Assembly (NCBI GenBank): GCA_963575745.1
Contig: CAUYUJ010016064.1
Coordinates: 1-64,000, forward strand
Reading direction: 5' to 3'
Source of the DNA: Prorocentrum cordatum
Lineage: Eukaryota; Sar; Dinophyceae; Prorocentrales; Prorocentraceae
DNA: 64,000 nucleotides
The translations under genes and the position numbers were made by a program. A model generated the notes under the pieces. The model did no database searches. It saw only the letters and a program-made list of their open reading frames with translations, and had not been told where the DNA came from. Every line of letters begins with the position of its first letter. Position 1 is the stretch's first letter. This document shows, one piece after another, positions 1-9,625 of the stretch.

Positions 1-160
1 AGTCTCCTCCTCCTCCTACTCATCCTCTCCACCACTCCTCGCCCCCACCCCCCCCCCCCTCCTCCTCCTCCTCCCGCCTTCACCTTCTCCCTCTTCTCCC
101 CCCCCTCCCCTTTCCTTCTTATCCCCCCCCTCCCCCCCTCCTCCGCTGCGCCGCCGGCCG
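1..160. repeat. CCT/C-rich pyrimidine tract, left edge of unit A
   Basis: Nearly pure C and T on the plus strand with CCT triplets. It matches 34,930-35,085, which shows that the duplicated unit continues to the left of the window. No gene is visible from here to 361. Confidence 0.9.
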
Positions 161-361
161 TCAGCATGGGGGTAGGTACCGCAATTCCACCGATTGCTAC
201 CCAATCTGTCGCAACCGTTGCGTTGCTATGTTCCAGGCGGAGCGCGCGCATAGAGGTCTACAAAAGATGGTGGTTCATACGTGCGCGCACGCATCGCACC
301 GACTGCCATCGGCTACGACTGCGTCGCGCATCACGCGCGCTCGCACGGCGCGGCCGCCTCC

Positions 362-2848
362 TCAGTCAGCCTCGCCGCGGCGCGCCGTCGCCGACTCAGA
401 GGGCGCCCCCCCCTCGTCAAGCACGCGCGCGAGCTCTGCCGACAGACCGTCGCCATCCTCGACGTCGATCGTTTCACCGTGGGCCGAGGCGGCAATGGAA
501 GCGAAGATCGCCCTCTGCTCATCGGCATCCACGGGTGACAACGGACCGCCGCAGCCCATCATGAGCCCCCTCGCCCTCTTCACTGGCAGAGGCGAGGACA
601 AGTCCTCGAACGCACCGTGGTGCGCCTTGGCGAGGCTCTTGAAAATCGCGAGCTGCTCGCCCTGGTCCTCCTAGGTGAGCTCGCCGCAACGCCCAGCGAT
701 GTTGGGCTGCGCGGAGCTGGCGGCGCGCGAGCTGTCTTCTGGCGGTTCGCCCCTTCCGCCGCCGAAGCCGAACGCGGCCTCCTCCTGGGACAACTCGGTT
801 GGCGGCTGGGGAAACGCCGAAGCGGCCGCGGCGGCTGGCGGAGCGCTGGCCGCGCCTGGATCGAACCCTGAAACGTTGCCGACAGCGGAGACAACGCGCG
901 CAGGGCCATCGCCGAAGATAGGAGCAACATGGACAGTCGCAATAGTGGGCACGTCAAGGCCCGCGACCACATTGCTCATGCACCCAATCGACCAAGCCAT
1001 CTTTTCGGCGTAGTCTGAGGGGAGCGGGCGGATGGCTGGCGACGTCGTGTCCCGCACTTCGCTGACGAAGAGGTCGGGGCTCCTGGGGTTGGGCCACGGC
1101 ATGAACTCTGCACCATCCTGCAGGTTGGCGGATGCCACGCGCCAATGCACGCCGAGGTCCGTCACCACGATCACGTGCGCCCTGGCGAGGACGGCGTGGA
1201 AGTCCTCCTCTGTCCTGACATCCCCCAGAGACGGCGCGATGATACGCTTGAGCAGGTCGAGGCCGTACTCGTTTAGCGTCGCGGCGTCCAGCGCCGCCTT
1301 CTCCGCGTCGCGGTCGTAGGGGTTCGCGACGGCCTGTCTGCACGGCCCTTGCTCGAAAGCGCAGCCGCCCCACCGAGCCCACAGCAGAGCGTGCTCTCCC
1401 TTGGGGTTCAAGAAAGCCTTGAGCACATCAGCGGATACCTTCAAGCGGCCAAGCATTCGCCCGATCACCAACGCCACCGCGACTTCCACTTGGGAAGGCG
1501 ATGCGGCGGGAAGAACCGCAGTCTCCCTGGAAGCCGCGGGCGGCAATTGCGCGGGCCACGCCAGGCCGCCGAACCTTCTGAAGCAGGCCGTCGTCGAAAA
1601 TGCCAGGGAGGATCTCCGTCGTTGGCTCGCACCTGAAGAAATCCACGTGCTTCACCGTCAGGAAAGCGATCTCATCGGCGGCGCCCTTCTTCTGTATGCT
1701 GCGCGCCGAATGAACCCAAGCAAGCGTTTTCGAACCGTTGCTCTTGCCAACTCTGGACTTCCCGACCCACGGCACCCCGTGCATGCGGAGTGTGCCAATC
1801 ATCAGGCGGAGGACGCCATTGAGGAACCAGCCAGAGAAGCCCTTTAGCGTCAAACTCCAGCGCGAGATCGGTTTGGCATTCGTCCTGCCCCTCTGGCAGT
1901 TGCGCAGCGCAGTCTCCACCTTGGACGCAGGCCATCCGAATATCTTCGAACCCTCCCTGCTGACCTCTGTGCCAACCCATTCCATGAACTGGTTCCTGTT
2001 ATTGCTGCGGGGATGCGGATGAACGTGTAATCCTGCGCGCGCTCGTCCTCCTCTAGCGGCTGCTTCCGCTCGCGCTGCGGCTCGATCGTGAAGCACCTTG
2101 CGGTGGAGGCGCTGGATAGGCATACATTCGGCGAGAAGCCCAGGGGGGCCCGATCGCTGGGTCGCCACAGACAGGGCGCTCAACTCGTTTTGAAACACGG
2201 GGTGGGGGGAAATGCGCCTGAGCTGGGGCGGGCAGGAGGGGGGTCCTTATCCGAGCGCGCCCACCGTATTTGATAGCCCTCGAGCTTCCCCAGCATGAAC
2301 TGGAACGCAATCGACCCCGTCCGAAAGTTTTGGCCGTAGTCGATGTTGTGGGCCTCTCCGCGAGCACACTTGAGGATGGTCGCAGAATCGGCTCTGTTTT
2401 TCTCGAAAGAAAAGACCTTGAGGATGCGGTATGCCGAACACTCGCTGTCCTCTGGCTTCTGGCGAACGATGAAGATCTGCATCGTGCACGGGACGACGGG
2501 CTCCTGCTTGAGCGACAGCGGCTCCTGCAAGTCCTTGAACTTACCCTGTGCGTACAACTCGTGCACCTTGTCGAAGTCAATCGGGCCCTCGTAGTTGGAT
2601 ACCACGTCGGCGAAAGCGACCAACTTCGCGGCACTCGAATTCGCGATCGGTAGCAGAGGAAGGTCGAAGATAGAAAGGCCACCAGCGAAAGCCAACCTGC
2701 CTTTCTTGACGCACTTCGAGGGGTGGTAGTCTAACTTGCTACCGCTGACCATCAACGACGCCTCCTCAAAGGCGAGCTCGCCGCCCCCCTCGGCGTCGCA
2801 CGCAACCTGCCCCAGCGACTGCACCTGGTCAGCAGGGGCGCTCGCCAT
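362..2848 (-). pseudogene. P-loop NTPase-like protein of a dinoflagellate multicopy family, broken (unit A)
   Basis: Read on the minus strand from the ATG at 2848. The middle part carries a Walker A motif, GVPWVGKS (GxxxxGKS), at about 1,760-1,785. This is followed by a stretch ending in FDDG that could be a Walker B region, then a C-terminal part with the phrases VANPYD and WPNPRSPDL. From memory, this order (GKS/T, FFR-E-P, FDDG, NPYD, WPNPR-PDL) recurs in many unnamed dinoflagellate proteins; I know of no assigned function. The frame is not intact. There is a TGA at 2180-2182 where unit B has Trp, and a TAG at 671-673 where unit B has Lys. Frame changes near 2,035 and 1,570 are shared by both units. 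The shared breaks could be introns with unusual borders; the private stops look like decay. A mobile-element replication protein is possible but unproven. Confidence 0.5.
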
Positions 2849-3111
2849 GATCCGCGGCGAGAGAAAGGCGGGTCGGGCGGTGGCCTCGGATGACGGGCAA
2901 CAGCGCGCAAGCGTTGATCACAGACGGCAGCGGATGCCAGCTGAGCACCTGGGGAGGGAGCGACGACGACGAACGATGCACACTGAAGATGGAAGTAAGA
3001 AGTAAGAGGGCGTGGGCACGACGACGATGAGTCAAAGATGCGGCACGGCTGCGGCGGGGGCAATCAACGCGACGTCAATCACGCGCACTCGGGAACACAT
3101 GCGCGCTGTAT

Positions 3112-3175
3112 AAAAACACACCCCTCGACATCGGCACTCCGCAATAAAAAAACACACCCCTCGACATCGGCACTC
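3112..3175. repeat. Pair of 28-bp direct repeats in the spacer between the P-loop gene and the transposase
   Basis: The same 28 bases occur at 3112-3139 and 3148-3175, 36 bp apart; both end in ACATCGGCACTC. The second copy runs into the stop codon of the transposase gene (3174-3176). The rest of the spacer 2,849-3,111 shows nothing recognisable. The same pair is present in unit B, with one A fewer between the copies. Confidence 0.75.
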
Positions 3176-4409
3176 AGCACGCCGCGCCCGCGACCTCCCA
3201 GATGGCATCCGCGGTGGCCGCCCACATATCCTCGCCCTTGTTCCAGCACTCGAACTGGACCGAGCGAACCGAAGCCGCGAGACGCCTGCTGCCTGGGAGG
3301 TCCGCGCGCGTGCCAATGAGGGTTTTGAAAAACCTCCAGGCGCGGTCGATGATCTGCGCCCCTGCCTTTACCCTGATCTTGGAGACGCCGGGCAACTTGC
3401 GGGTGACAACCTTCGAGTAGACTGGCCTCAACCAAGCCCACTTCCTGTCGATCTTCTTCCGCTTCTCGCAGTGCACGACGTGGTCGCGCACGAGCCCCGA
3501 CGCGCGCATCTTGTAGCTGCGGGCCCCGTCAGAGCGCAAGATGACCTCACTGTTCTCTAAGCGGCTTTTTAGGGACGGCGCCCAATCCATATTCTTGATG
3601 GCGCCTAAGCCTGGCGCGTTGGCCTCGGCGCCGCCTGACTGGGTCTTCCACAGAACGAGGCCATCAGGGCGCCCGCGCTCGACGACGCCCGCCCACTGTT
3701 CCCACGTCCTGGAACGACCGTCGTCGGACAGCTGGGCGCGGAAGACCGACTCATCCGCCTCCACGTCGAACCAGCGCCGCTGGGCTTCGTCGCCGAAGAC
3801 AACGTTGGGTTCGTTCTTTTCCACGTAGATCTCCCACACGGTTGCCGCGGCCGCGCTCATGCCCTCGATCATCTTGCGGTTGGCACCTGCCAGCAAGTGC
3901 ATCTGGGCGGTGGTCACGCCGAGCGCGAGGCAGGAGAGGACCTCGGCCTTCGTCGACAAACTCGACGATTGGCAACCCCCGCCAGACTTGAAGACGGGGC
4001 GGGCGGTGCACGGGTCGACGGTCTTGCCGCGCAGCCTACCGCCGTTGCATCGCCAATGCGGGCCGCGATTGTCACCCTGCACCCGCGCGCCGCAGGTTCC
4101 CACGCCGCAGTGAGGGCAGGCGCGGCCTTCCCAGTCAAGCAGGACGCCATCCTCGAGGAGCAGGTCTACCATCTGGTCCGCAGTTTCCCCGTGAAAGCTG
4201 TCGTAGTTGCGGCGCCAGGTTTCGCGCTCCCTGCGGGATTTCACGGTCCTCTTCCCGTGGCGCACGTACTCGACCTTCTCCGCTTGCTTCCTGCGCTGGC
4301 CCATCCTGTCCTCGCCCCTCTTGCGCAAGGGGAGCGGCCTGAAAGCACTCGCCGGCCGCTTCTTCGGCGCGGAGGCGGCAGCAGGGCGTTTGATAGCACG
4401 CTTTCCCAT
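3174..4409 (-). CDS. ISXO2-like (IS1595/Merlin-type) DDE transposase, intact in unit A
   Basis: A 411-residue protein from the ATG at 4409. The upstream in-frame stretch has no ATG, so this start is the best choice. Residues 1-65 are rich in Lys and Arg and could act in nuclear import or DNA binding. A zinc-ribbon-like part follows, with Cys98, Cys101, Cys106, Cys121 and Cys134. The catalytic half shows VEADES (Asp219), then TWEQWAGVVERG, then SDGARSY (Asp294), and a C-terminal region with IIDRAWRFFK; the third acidic residue could be Asp355 or Glu387. In the IS1595 family this fold cuts and joins transposon ends. No terminal inverted repeats were found, so this may be a resident gene rather than a mobile copy. 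Unit B has a nonsense change at Lys281. A DinoSL-like string lies about 50 bp upstream of the ATG. Confidence 0.7.
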   Translation of the reverse strand: MGKRAIKRPAAASAPKKRPASAFRPLPLRKRGEDRMGQRRKQAEKVEYVRHGKRTVKSRRERETWRRNYDSFHGETADQMVDLLLEDGVLLDWEGRACPHCGVGTCGARVQGDNRGPHWRCNGGRLRGKTVDPCTARPVFKSGGGCQSSSLSTKAEVLSCLALGVTTAQMHLLAGANRKMIEGMSAAAATVWEIYVEKNEPNVVFGDEAQRRWFDVEADESVFRAQLSDDGRSRTWEQWAGVVERGRPDGLVLWKTQSGGAEANAPGLGAIKNMDWAPSLKSRLENSEVILRSDGARSYKMRASGLVRDHVVHCEKRKKIDRKWAWLRPVYSKVVTRKLPGVSKIRVKAGAQIIDRAWRFFKTLIGTRADLPGSRRLAASVRSVQFECWNKGEDMWAATADAIWEVAGAAC

Positions 4410-4458
4410 CGCCGACGGTGGCAGAACGGTGGCCCAGACGGTCGGTCGAGAAAAACGC

Positions 4459-4480
4459 ACTGAGCCAAAATGCGCCGCGG
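4459..4480 (-). other. Possible degenerate spliced-leader relic upstream of the transposase
   Basis: Read on the minus strand, the core CATTTTGGCTCA (4461-4472) matches 12 consecutive bases of the DinoSL, and a CCG sits at about the right distance 5' of it. The flanks are diverged. It lies about 50 nt 5' of the transposase ATG, where a leader would be expected. It is identical in unit B (39,383-39,404). The match is short, so chance is not excluded. Confidence 0.35.
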
Positions 4481-4544
4481 GTGGGATCGGGGCCCTCGTT
4501 GTCTGGAGGTTCGTCGGCTTCCTCTGGTCGTGGCGGTGGCGCTG

Positions 4545-4650
4545 TCGGTAGTTATGGTAGGAGTGGTTGTAGTAGCAACAGTAGTAGCGGTGGTAGTAGT
4601 GCTAGTCGTCGTAGAGCTGATAGGAATGGCAGTGGTAGTCGTAGTAGAAG
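4545..4650. repeat. GTA/GTG trinucleotide-like tract
   Basis: Imperfect GTAGTAG/GTGGTAG repeats between the transposase 5' end and the 170-bp satellite. Confidence 0.7.
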
Positions 4651-4661
4651 AACAAAATCCC

Positions 4662-5185
4662 TACGACGCCCGTATCAGAGAGGGCATCCTAAAATCAGGA
4701 TGCCCTTTTCGTGCAGCGATGCGCCTGTTCACGTTAGACTGAACATGCTTGTCGGCGGCTCCATCGTCGCCTGCTTTTCTGGGTGGGTGGTTCGTCTCGT
4801 TGTCTTCATGTCATCATTGCACCGCGTGTCCTACGACGCCCGTACCGGAGAGGACATCCTAAAACCAGGATACCATTTTGCGCAGCAGTGCGCCTGTTCA
4901 CGTTAGACTGCACTTGCTTAACGGCGGCTCCATCGTCGCCTGCTTTTCCGGGTGGGCGGTTCGTCTCGCTGTCTCGATGCCATCATTGCACAGCTTTTCC
5001 TACGACGCCCGTATCAGAGAGGGCATCCTAGAATCAGGATGCCCTTTATGCGCAGCAATGCGCCTGTTCACGTTAGACTGAACATGCTTGTCGGCGGCTC
5101 CATCGTCGCCTGCTTTTCTGGGCGGGTGGTTCGTCCCGTTGTCTTGATGTCGCCATTGCACCGCTTTTCCTGCGCGGCATCCTGC
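4662..5185. repeat. 170-bp tandem satellite with an internal hairpin (3+ units)
   Basis: Units start with TACGACGCCCGTA at 4662, 4832 and 5001 (periods 170 and 169), and a partial fourth begins near 5170. Units 1 and 3 contain GGGCATCCT, a six-base loop and AGGATGCCC (4682-4705 and 5021-5044), a perfect 9-bp stem followed by T-rich sequence. In unit 2 the stem is mutated. Many short frames are open here but only because the repeat lacks stops. Confidence 0.9.
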
Positions 5186-5219
5186 CGATGCCGTTGCGCA
5201 GCCCCCCCTGCCTGGCAGA

Positions 5220-5345
5220 AGCGCGTTCCGCCCTCCATTTCCCCCTGTCCGCCTCCTCCTCCTCCTCCCCCTCCCCCTCCTCCTCGGCCGGCCCCCTGCT
5301 GCGCCTCTGGTCGTGCCCCCCGCCGCGCCGTGCCTCTCTCTTCCC
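5220..5345. repeat. CCT-rich tract
   Basis: Runs of CCTCCTCC and CCCTCC, with no gene signal. Confidence 0.6.
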
Positions 5346-5396
5346 GTTAGCGAGCGAAGCGTTCTTTGGCCTCGCGGCGGGCTCCTAGAGCTTTGC

Positions 5397-6252
5397 CTAG
5401 TTGTCCTGGGAAAAGCGAAGGATGGCCCTCAAGTGAGTGACCCTCCAAGTCGCCCAGCCCCTCAGAAGCTTCGTCGCCGTCGGCGGCAGCTCCTGGTCGC
5501 ACACGCGCGAGAAAGCCTCGAACCGGGACTTCCAGGCCCTGAGGGCCTTCGCGTCTGCAGCTCCCTTCGCCTGTGCGTTCTCCTTGGCCGCGCTGCTCTC
5601 GGCCAGCTCCCCCGTCAGTTTCCGCGCTCGCGCCTGCGCGGGCGAGGCAGCAAGGCACCCGAACAGACGGGGGGGATTTCGGCGGCGTGGGCTCGCTGGA
5701 GTTGCGTTTGCTTCGTGTTTGGTGCTCTTTGCCGGCGTCGCTGTTGTTGCGGTTGCGGACGTTGCGGTTGCGGCCGTTGCGGTTGCGGTCGTTGCGGTTG
5801 CTGCCGTTGCGGTTCTTCTATGCGCAGTTGCTTCGTGCGTCTGCGTCCTGCTCGGCTGCCCTTGCGTCGTTGCTGAGTCGCCCTTGCTGCGTGTGGTGTG
5901 TTTGCCGTCGTTGCGACGTTCCTCGGTGCCGTTCCGTCTTTTGCGGTTGCGGGCAGGGTGGTGGCGGTGGAATTTCAAAACATCGTGTCCCGAAGCTGCT
6001 CGTTGGACCACGCACGCTGCTCGGCGAGCTCCCAGTTGTCCGCCGCCTCGCCCTGGCACCACTCAACCTGAGCACGAGCAGGCGGGACAATGCGTTTATA
6101 TGTTTGGAGATGTTTGAAGCGCAAAGAGGAGGATAGATCGCACTCTGCCCTTCCAGGTCCGCGATATTCTTCAACAGCGGCCTCTGGAATCGCATCTTGA
6201 GCTCGTGCTTCGCCGCGTTGGCCCTGTCCTTTTTTACTATTGCCTTGTACAC
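5397..6252 (-). pseudogene. Uncharacterised minus-strand coding block, frame-broken (unit A)
   Basis: Three pieces look like real protein but lie in different frames. Near 6,250-6,120 there is a charged helical piece (KKDRANAAKHELKMRFQRPL). Near 6,060-5,990 there is one reading QVEWCQGEAADNWELAEQRA. Near 5,640-5,400 there is one reading AWKSRFEAFSRVCDQELPP followed by ATWRVTHLRAILRFSQDN. They are joined by low-complexity Ala/Thr codons. I do not recognise the family. Either introns separate the pieces or the gene has decayed. Confidence 0.3.
5735..5818. repeat. 18-bp minisatellite (GTTGCGGTTGCGG phrase)
   Basis: Tandem copies of about 18 bp built on GTTGCGGTTGCGG. In the minus-strand frame they give an Ala/Thr-rich segment. 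Confidence 0.8.
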
Positions 6253-6394
6253 GCGGTTGTTCTCGAGCTTGCGTTCGACTGTTCCGCGCCGTGTTCAGGG
6301 TCGCCCATGGTTTCCCAGCGGGGCGCTGGCTAAGCGAAGCAACGGCCTTGAACACGCGCGTGCTGCACGAAATAAAAAATGAGAAGGAGAACGA

Positions 6395-6560
6395 GTGAAG
6401 GAGGAGGAAGAGGAGGAGAAAAAGGAGGGGGAGGAGGACAACGGGGAGGAGGAAGAGGAGGAGGAGGAGGAGGAGGACGACGAGGAGGAGGAGGAGGAAA
6501 AAGAGGAGGAGGATGAGAAGGGGGAAGAGGATGAGGAGGAGGAGAGAGAGGGACATCAGG
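6395..6560. repeat. GGA/GAA purine tract
   Basis: Almost pure purine on the plus strand. The matching tract in unit B (41,340-41,640) is about twice as long. Confidence 0.9.
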
Positions 6561-6834
6561 AACATGAGGAGGACGCAGAAATTGGATGCAGAGGTTGATG
6601 AATAGAAATGGGTTGCAACCGATTGTAACGCGGTCGCTTGGATTGAAATGCGCCGCGAAAGACGGAGCTGATCCCTAAGCTTGCAATCCATTGAACTGCA
6701 TCCGTTTGGACTGCAATCGAATGGGTTTCGACTGCCAGCGCATCAACACATCATGAAGAAGAGCATGATGAGGGAAAGGCGAGGAACACTGGAGAGATGA
6801 AAGGAGAATGTGTATGATCATGGGGGGGGCGAGC
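6561..6834. other. Single-copy spacer, nothing recognised
   Basis: Mixed-composition sequence between the purine and TA tracts with no convincing gene or RNA. It is well conserved in unit B. Confidence 0.5.
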
Positions 6835-6865
<31 letters not shown>

Positions 6866-6894
6866 ATAATATATTACATATATTTATATATATT

Positions 6895-6941
<47 letters not shown>
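6835..6941. repeat. (TA)n microsatellite, expanded in unit A
   Basis: About 105 bp of TA/TATT. Unit B has only about 26 bp at 41,926-41,951. Confidence 0.95.
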
Positions 6942-6944
<3 letters not shown>

Positions 6945-7169
6945 TACGTATATCTATGTATACACCCAAGTTGTTGTTTATCTGGTTTGATTTAAATCCG
7001 CCGGCCACCAGGCTGTAGACAGGGATTGTGCTGCTCCCTGTACCAGTTGCACCTTCCAGTTTCCACTGTTACAGTTTTGCTTATTGCTGCTTACTGTTCC
7101 TTGTTGATGAACGCGCGAGGGGGGAGGAGCCCAAACCAGCAGAACTACCACGCCTTCAGAAGGTTCTCA

Positions 7170-7700
7170 GAATTTCTGGGGGGTAAAAATTAACACCCTT
7201 CACGCAGATCCGCAAGGTCAGGATCAAAAAACACAGGATTTGACACATGTCTGAAAATCTGTTACACCCCTCACGCAGATCCGTAGGGTCAGGGTCCAAA
7301 AACACAAAGGATTTGCCACATTTCTGAAATTCGGTGGCACCCCTCACACAGATCGGCGGGGTCAGGGTCCAAAAACACAGGGGATTCGCTACAATTCTTA
7401 AATCCGGTGGCACCCCTCACACAAATCCGTAGGGTCAGGGTCCAAAAACACACAGGATTTGCCACATTTCTGAAATTCGGTGGCACCCTCCACGCAGATC
7501 CGCAATGTGAGGGTCCAAAAACAAAAAGGATTTGCAACATTTCTACAAGGGTCAGGGTCCAAAAACAAAAAGAATTTGCCACATTTCGGAAATCCGGTGG
7601 CACCCCGCAGATCCGCAGGGTCAGGGTCTAAAAACACTAGGGATTTGCCAAATGTCCAAAAATCGGTGGCACACCTCACGCAGATCCGCAGGGTCACGAC
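7170..7700. repeat. 73-bp minisatellite, about 7 units
   Basis: The phrase CACGCAGATCCG (or a close variant) starts at 7201, 7272, 7345, 7418 and 7491, a 73-bp period after the first interval; later units are partly deleted. Each unit also contains AGGGTCCAAAAACA. Open frames here are repeat artefacts. Confidence 0.9.
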
Positions 7701-7903
7701 GTCTTACCAACCGCCAACTGTGGTAACCCCTCTGGTGATCAAGTGGTTTTGCTCATCACGAGTCGGCCACGCATGAAGTTCCGATACTGCTTCACGACAG
7801 CGCCAAAGCCTCATGACGTAGCTCTTGCATAGCGCATTATCCGAGAGAGGGCCGGCGGCAGGGGGCGAAGCCCTTACGGATAAAAAAACAAAAAAAAATG
7901 TCG

Positions 7904-7946
<43 letters not shown>

Positions 7947-8149
7947 AATAAACATAGACATGGACATAGCCATAGGCATGCCTCCACAATCGCGAGTGCA
8001 TCTGCATATCTATATATCGGAGGTGAGTAGGTGAGATCGAAGTGGAACGGGAAACCCCCTACCGGGAAATCGGTTTCGGTTTCGTGTTCGTGCGCGCCGT
8101 GCGTGCGGGCGAGGCGAAACTGCGTGGGCGGGCGAGAACAAAGTCTCCT
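7701..8149. other. Spacer with a short (TA)n tract
   Basis: A (TA)n run lies at about 7,908-7,941, flanked by mixed sequence without a gene signal. A short stem GGGC-GAA-GCCC sits near 7,863. Confidence 0.5.
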
Positions 8150-8309
8150 CTGGCTGAGGCGCGGCCGGACCAAATGATTTTTTTTCCGGGGGCCGGTGGC
8201 CCGCGGTGTCCCGCCGGTATCCCGACTCCGGCTGAGGCGCGGCCAGACCAAATGATTATTTTCCGGGGGCCCGCGGTGTCCCGCTGGTGTCCCGCCGGTG
8301 TCCCGTCGG
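8150..8309. repeat. 78-bp direct repeat ending in GGTGTCCCG copies
   Basis: GGCTGAGGCGCGGCC followed by ACCAAATGATT occurs at 8152 and 8230. The block ends with three GGTGTCCCG phrases (about 8,275-8,305). The same phrase recurs inside the GAT array that follows. Confidence 0.8.
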
Positions 8310-8736
8310 GTTGGTTTAGTTGGGTTTTGTTATTGTGTTGTTTTGTAGTTGTTGTTGTTGTGATTGAATTTGATTTTTGACTTTTATTGTTTTGTGTGAT
8401 TTTTTGTATTACCCCCTAACCCCCCCCCCCCCCCCCCCCCCCCTCCCCCTTCTTTTTTGTTGTTTGTTTTGTGTTGTGTCTTGTTTTTGTCTGTGTTGGG
8501 TGTTTTGTTCTTGTGGATGTGTTGGCTCTTGTGGATGTGTTGGGGTTGTGTGTTTAGTTGTTGGTTGTTGTGATGTTGGTTGGTTTTTTGTTTGGTTGAT
8601 TAGTTTTTTTTTTGTGTATATTGGTTGTGTTTTGTTGTATGTTTTAGGTTTTTGTATATGTGTGTTTGTTGTTGTTTGTTTGTTTGTTTTTTCTAGTTGT
8701 TGTGGTGTTGTGTCCGTTTGATTGTCTGGTTTGTTA
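8310..8736. other. 427-bp G/T-rich insertion present only in unit A
   Basis: Unit B passes directly from the GGTGTCCCG repeat to the GAT array at 43,350. Unit A has 427 extra bases here, nearly devoid of A and C on the plus strand except for a long C run near 8,417-8,443. No terminal repeats or coding signal are visible. Confidence 0.7.
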
Positions 8737-8739
8737 GTT

Positions 8740-9625
8740 CCGATGATGCTGATGATGATGATGATGATGATAATGCTGATGATGATAATGATGTCGGTGA
8801 TGTTGATGATGGTACTGGTGATGGTGATGGTGGTGATGATGGTGTCGCGATGACGATGATGATGATGATGACGATGTTTATGATGATGATGGTGATGGTG
8901 GTGATGATGATGGTGTCCCGATGATGATGTTGATGATGACGATGTTGATGATGGTGGTGTCCCGTTGATAATGATGATGATGTTGATGACCCTGGCTACG
9001 TCGATGATGATAATATGATAATGATATGATGCTGATGAAAAAAGTTGATGATGATGGTGTCCCGATGATGATGGTGATGAGGTTGATGATGATGATGATG
9101 TTGATGATGATGGTGATGATGATGGTGTCCCGATGATGATAATGATGTAAAAATTGGTGTCTTGATGATGATGATGTTGATGATGAGGACGAGGATGAGA
9201 TGCTGATGATGATTTTGATACTCGTGGACCGATGACAGTGATGATGATGATGCTGATGTTGATGATGATGACGGTGCCCCGATGATGATGGTGATGACGA
9301 CGATGGTGATGATGATGATATCGATGATGATGGTGTGCCGGTGATGACGATGATGAGGATGATGATATTGCTGATGATGCTGGTGCCCCGATGATGATGA
9401 TGTTGAAGATGTTGTTCATGATGATGATGAGATGAAGATGGCGGTGTTCCGAATATGATGATGAAGGTTTCCCCATGATGATGATAATGTTCATGATGAT
9501 GATGGTGACGATGATGGTGTCCCGATGACGATGACGGAGGTGATGATGATAATGGTGTCCCGATGATGATGATGATGATGATGATGCCGCTGATGACGGT
9601 GATGATGGTGATGATAATGATGACG
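8740..9625. repeat. GAT/ATG trinucleotide array punctuated by GGTGTCCCG
   Basis: Imperfect GAT repeats over nearly 900 bp. The non-repeat phrase GGTGTCCCG interrupts it at 8912, 8956, 9056, 9124, 9516 and 9554, with GGTGCCCCG variants near 9274 and 9388. Long Ser/His/Ile-rich open frames on the minus strand are a consequence of the repeat. Confidence 0.95.

Noticed and set aside
4155-7705. Repeat arrays (170 bp, 73 bp) considered as CRISPR-like
   Set aside because: The units are continuous tandem repeats without unique spacers, and the genome is eukaryotic.
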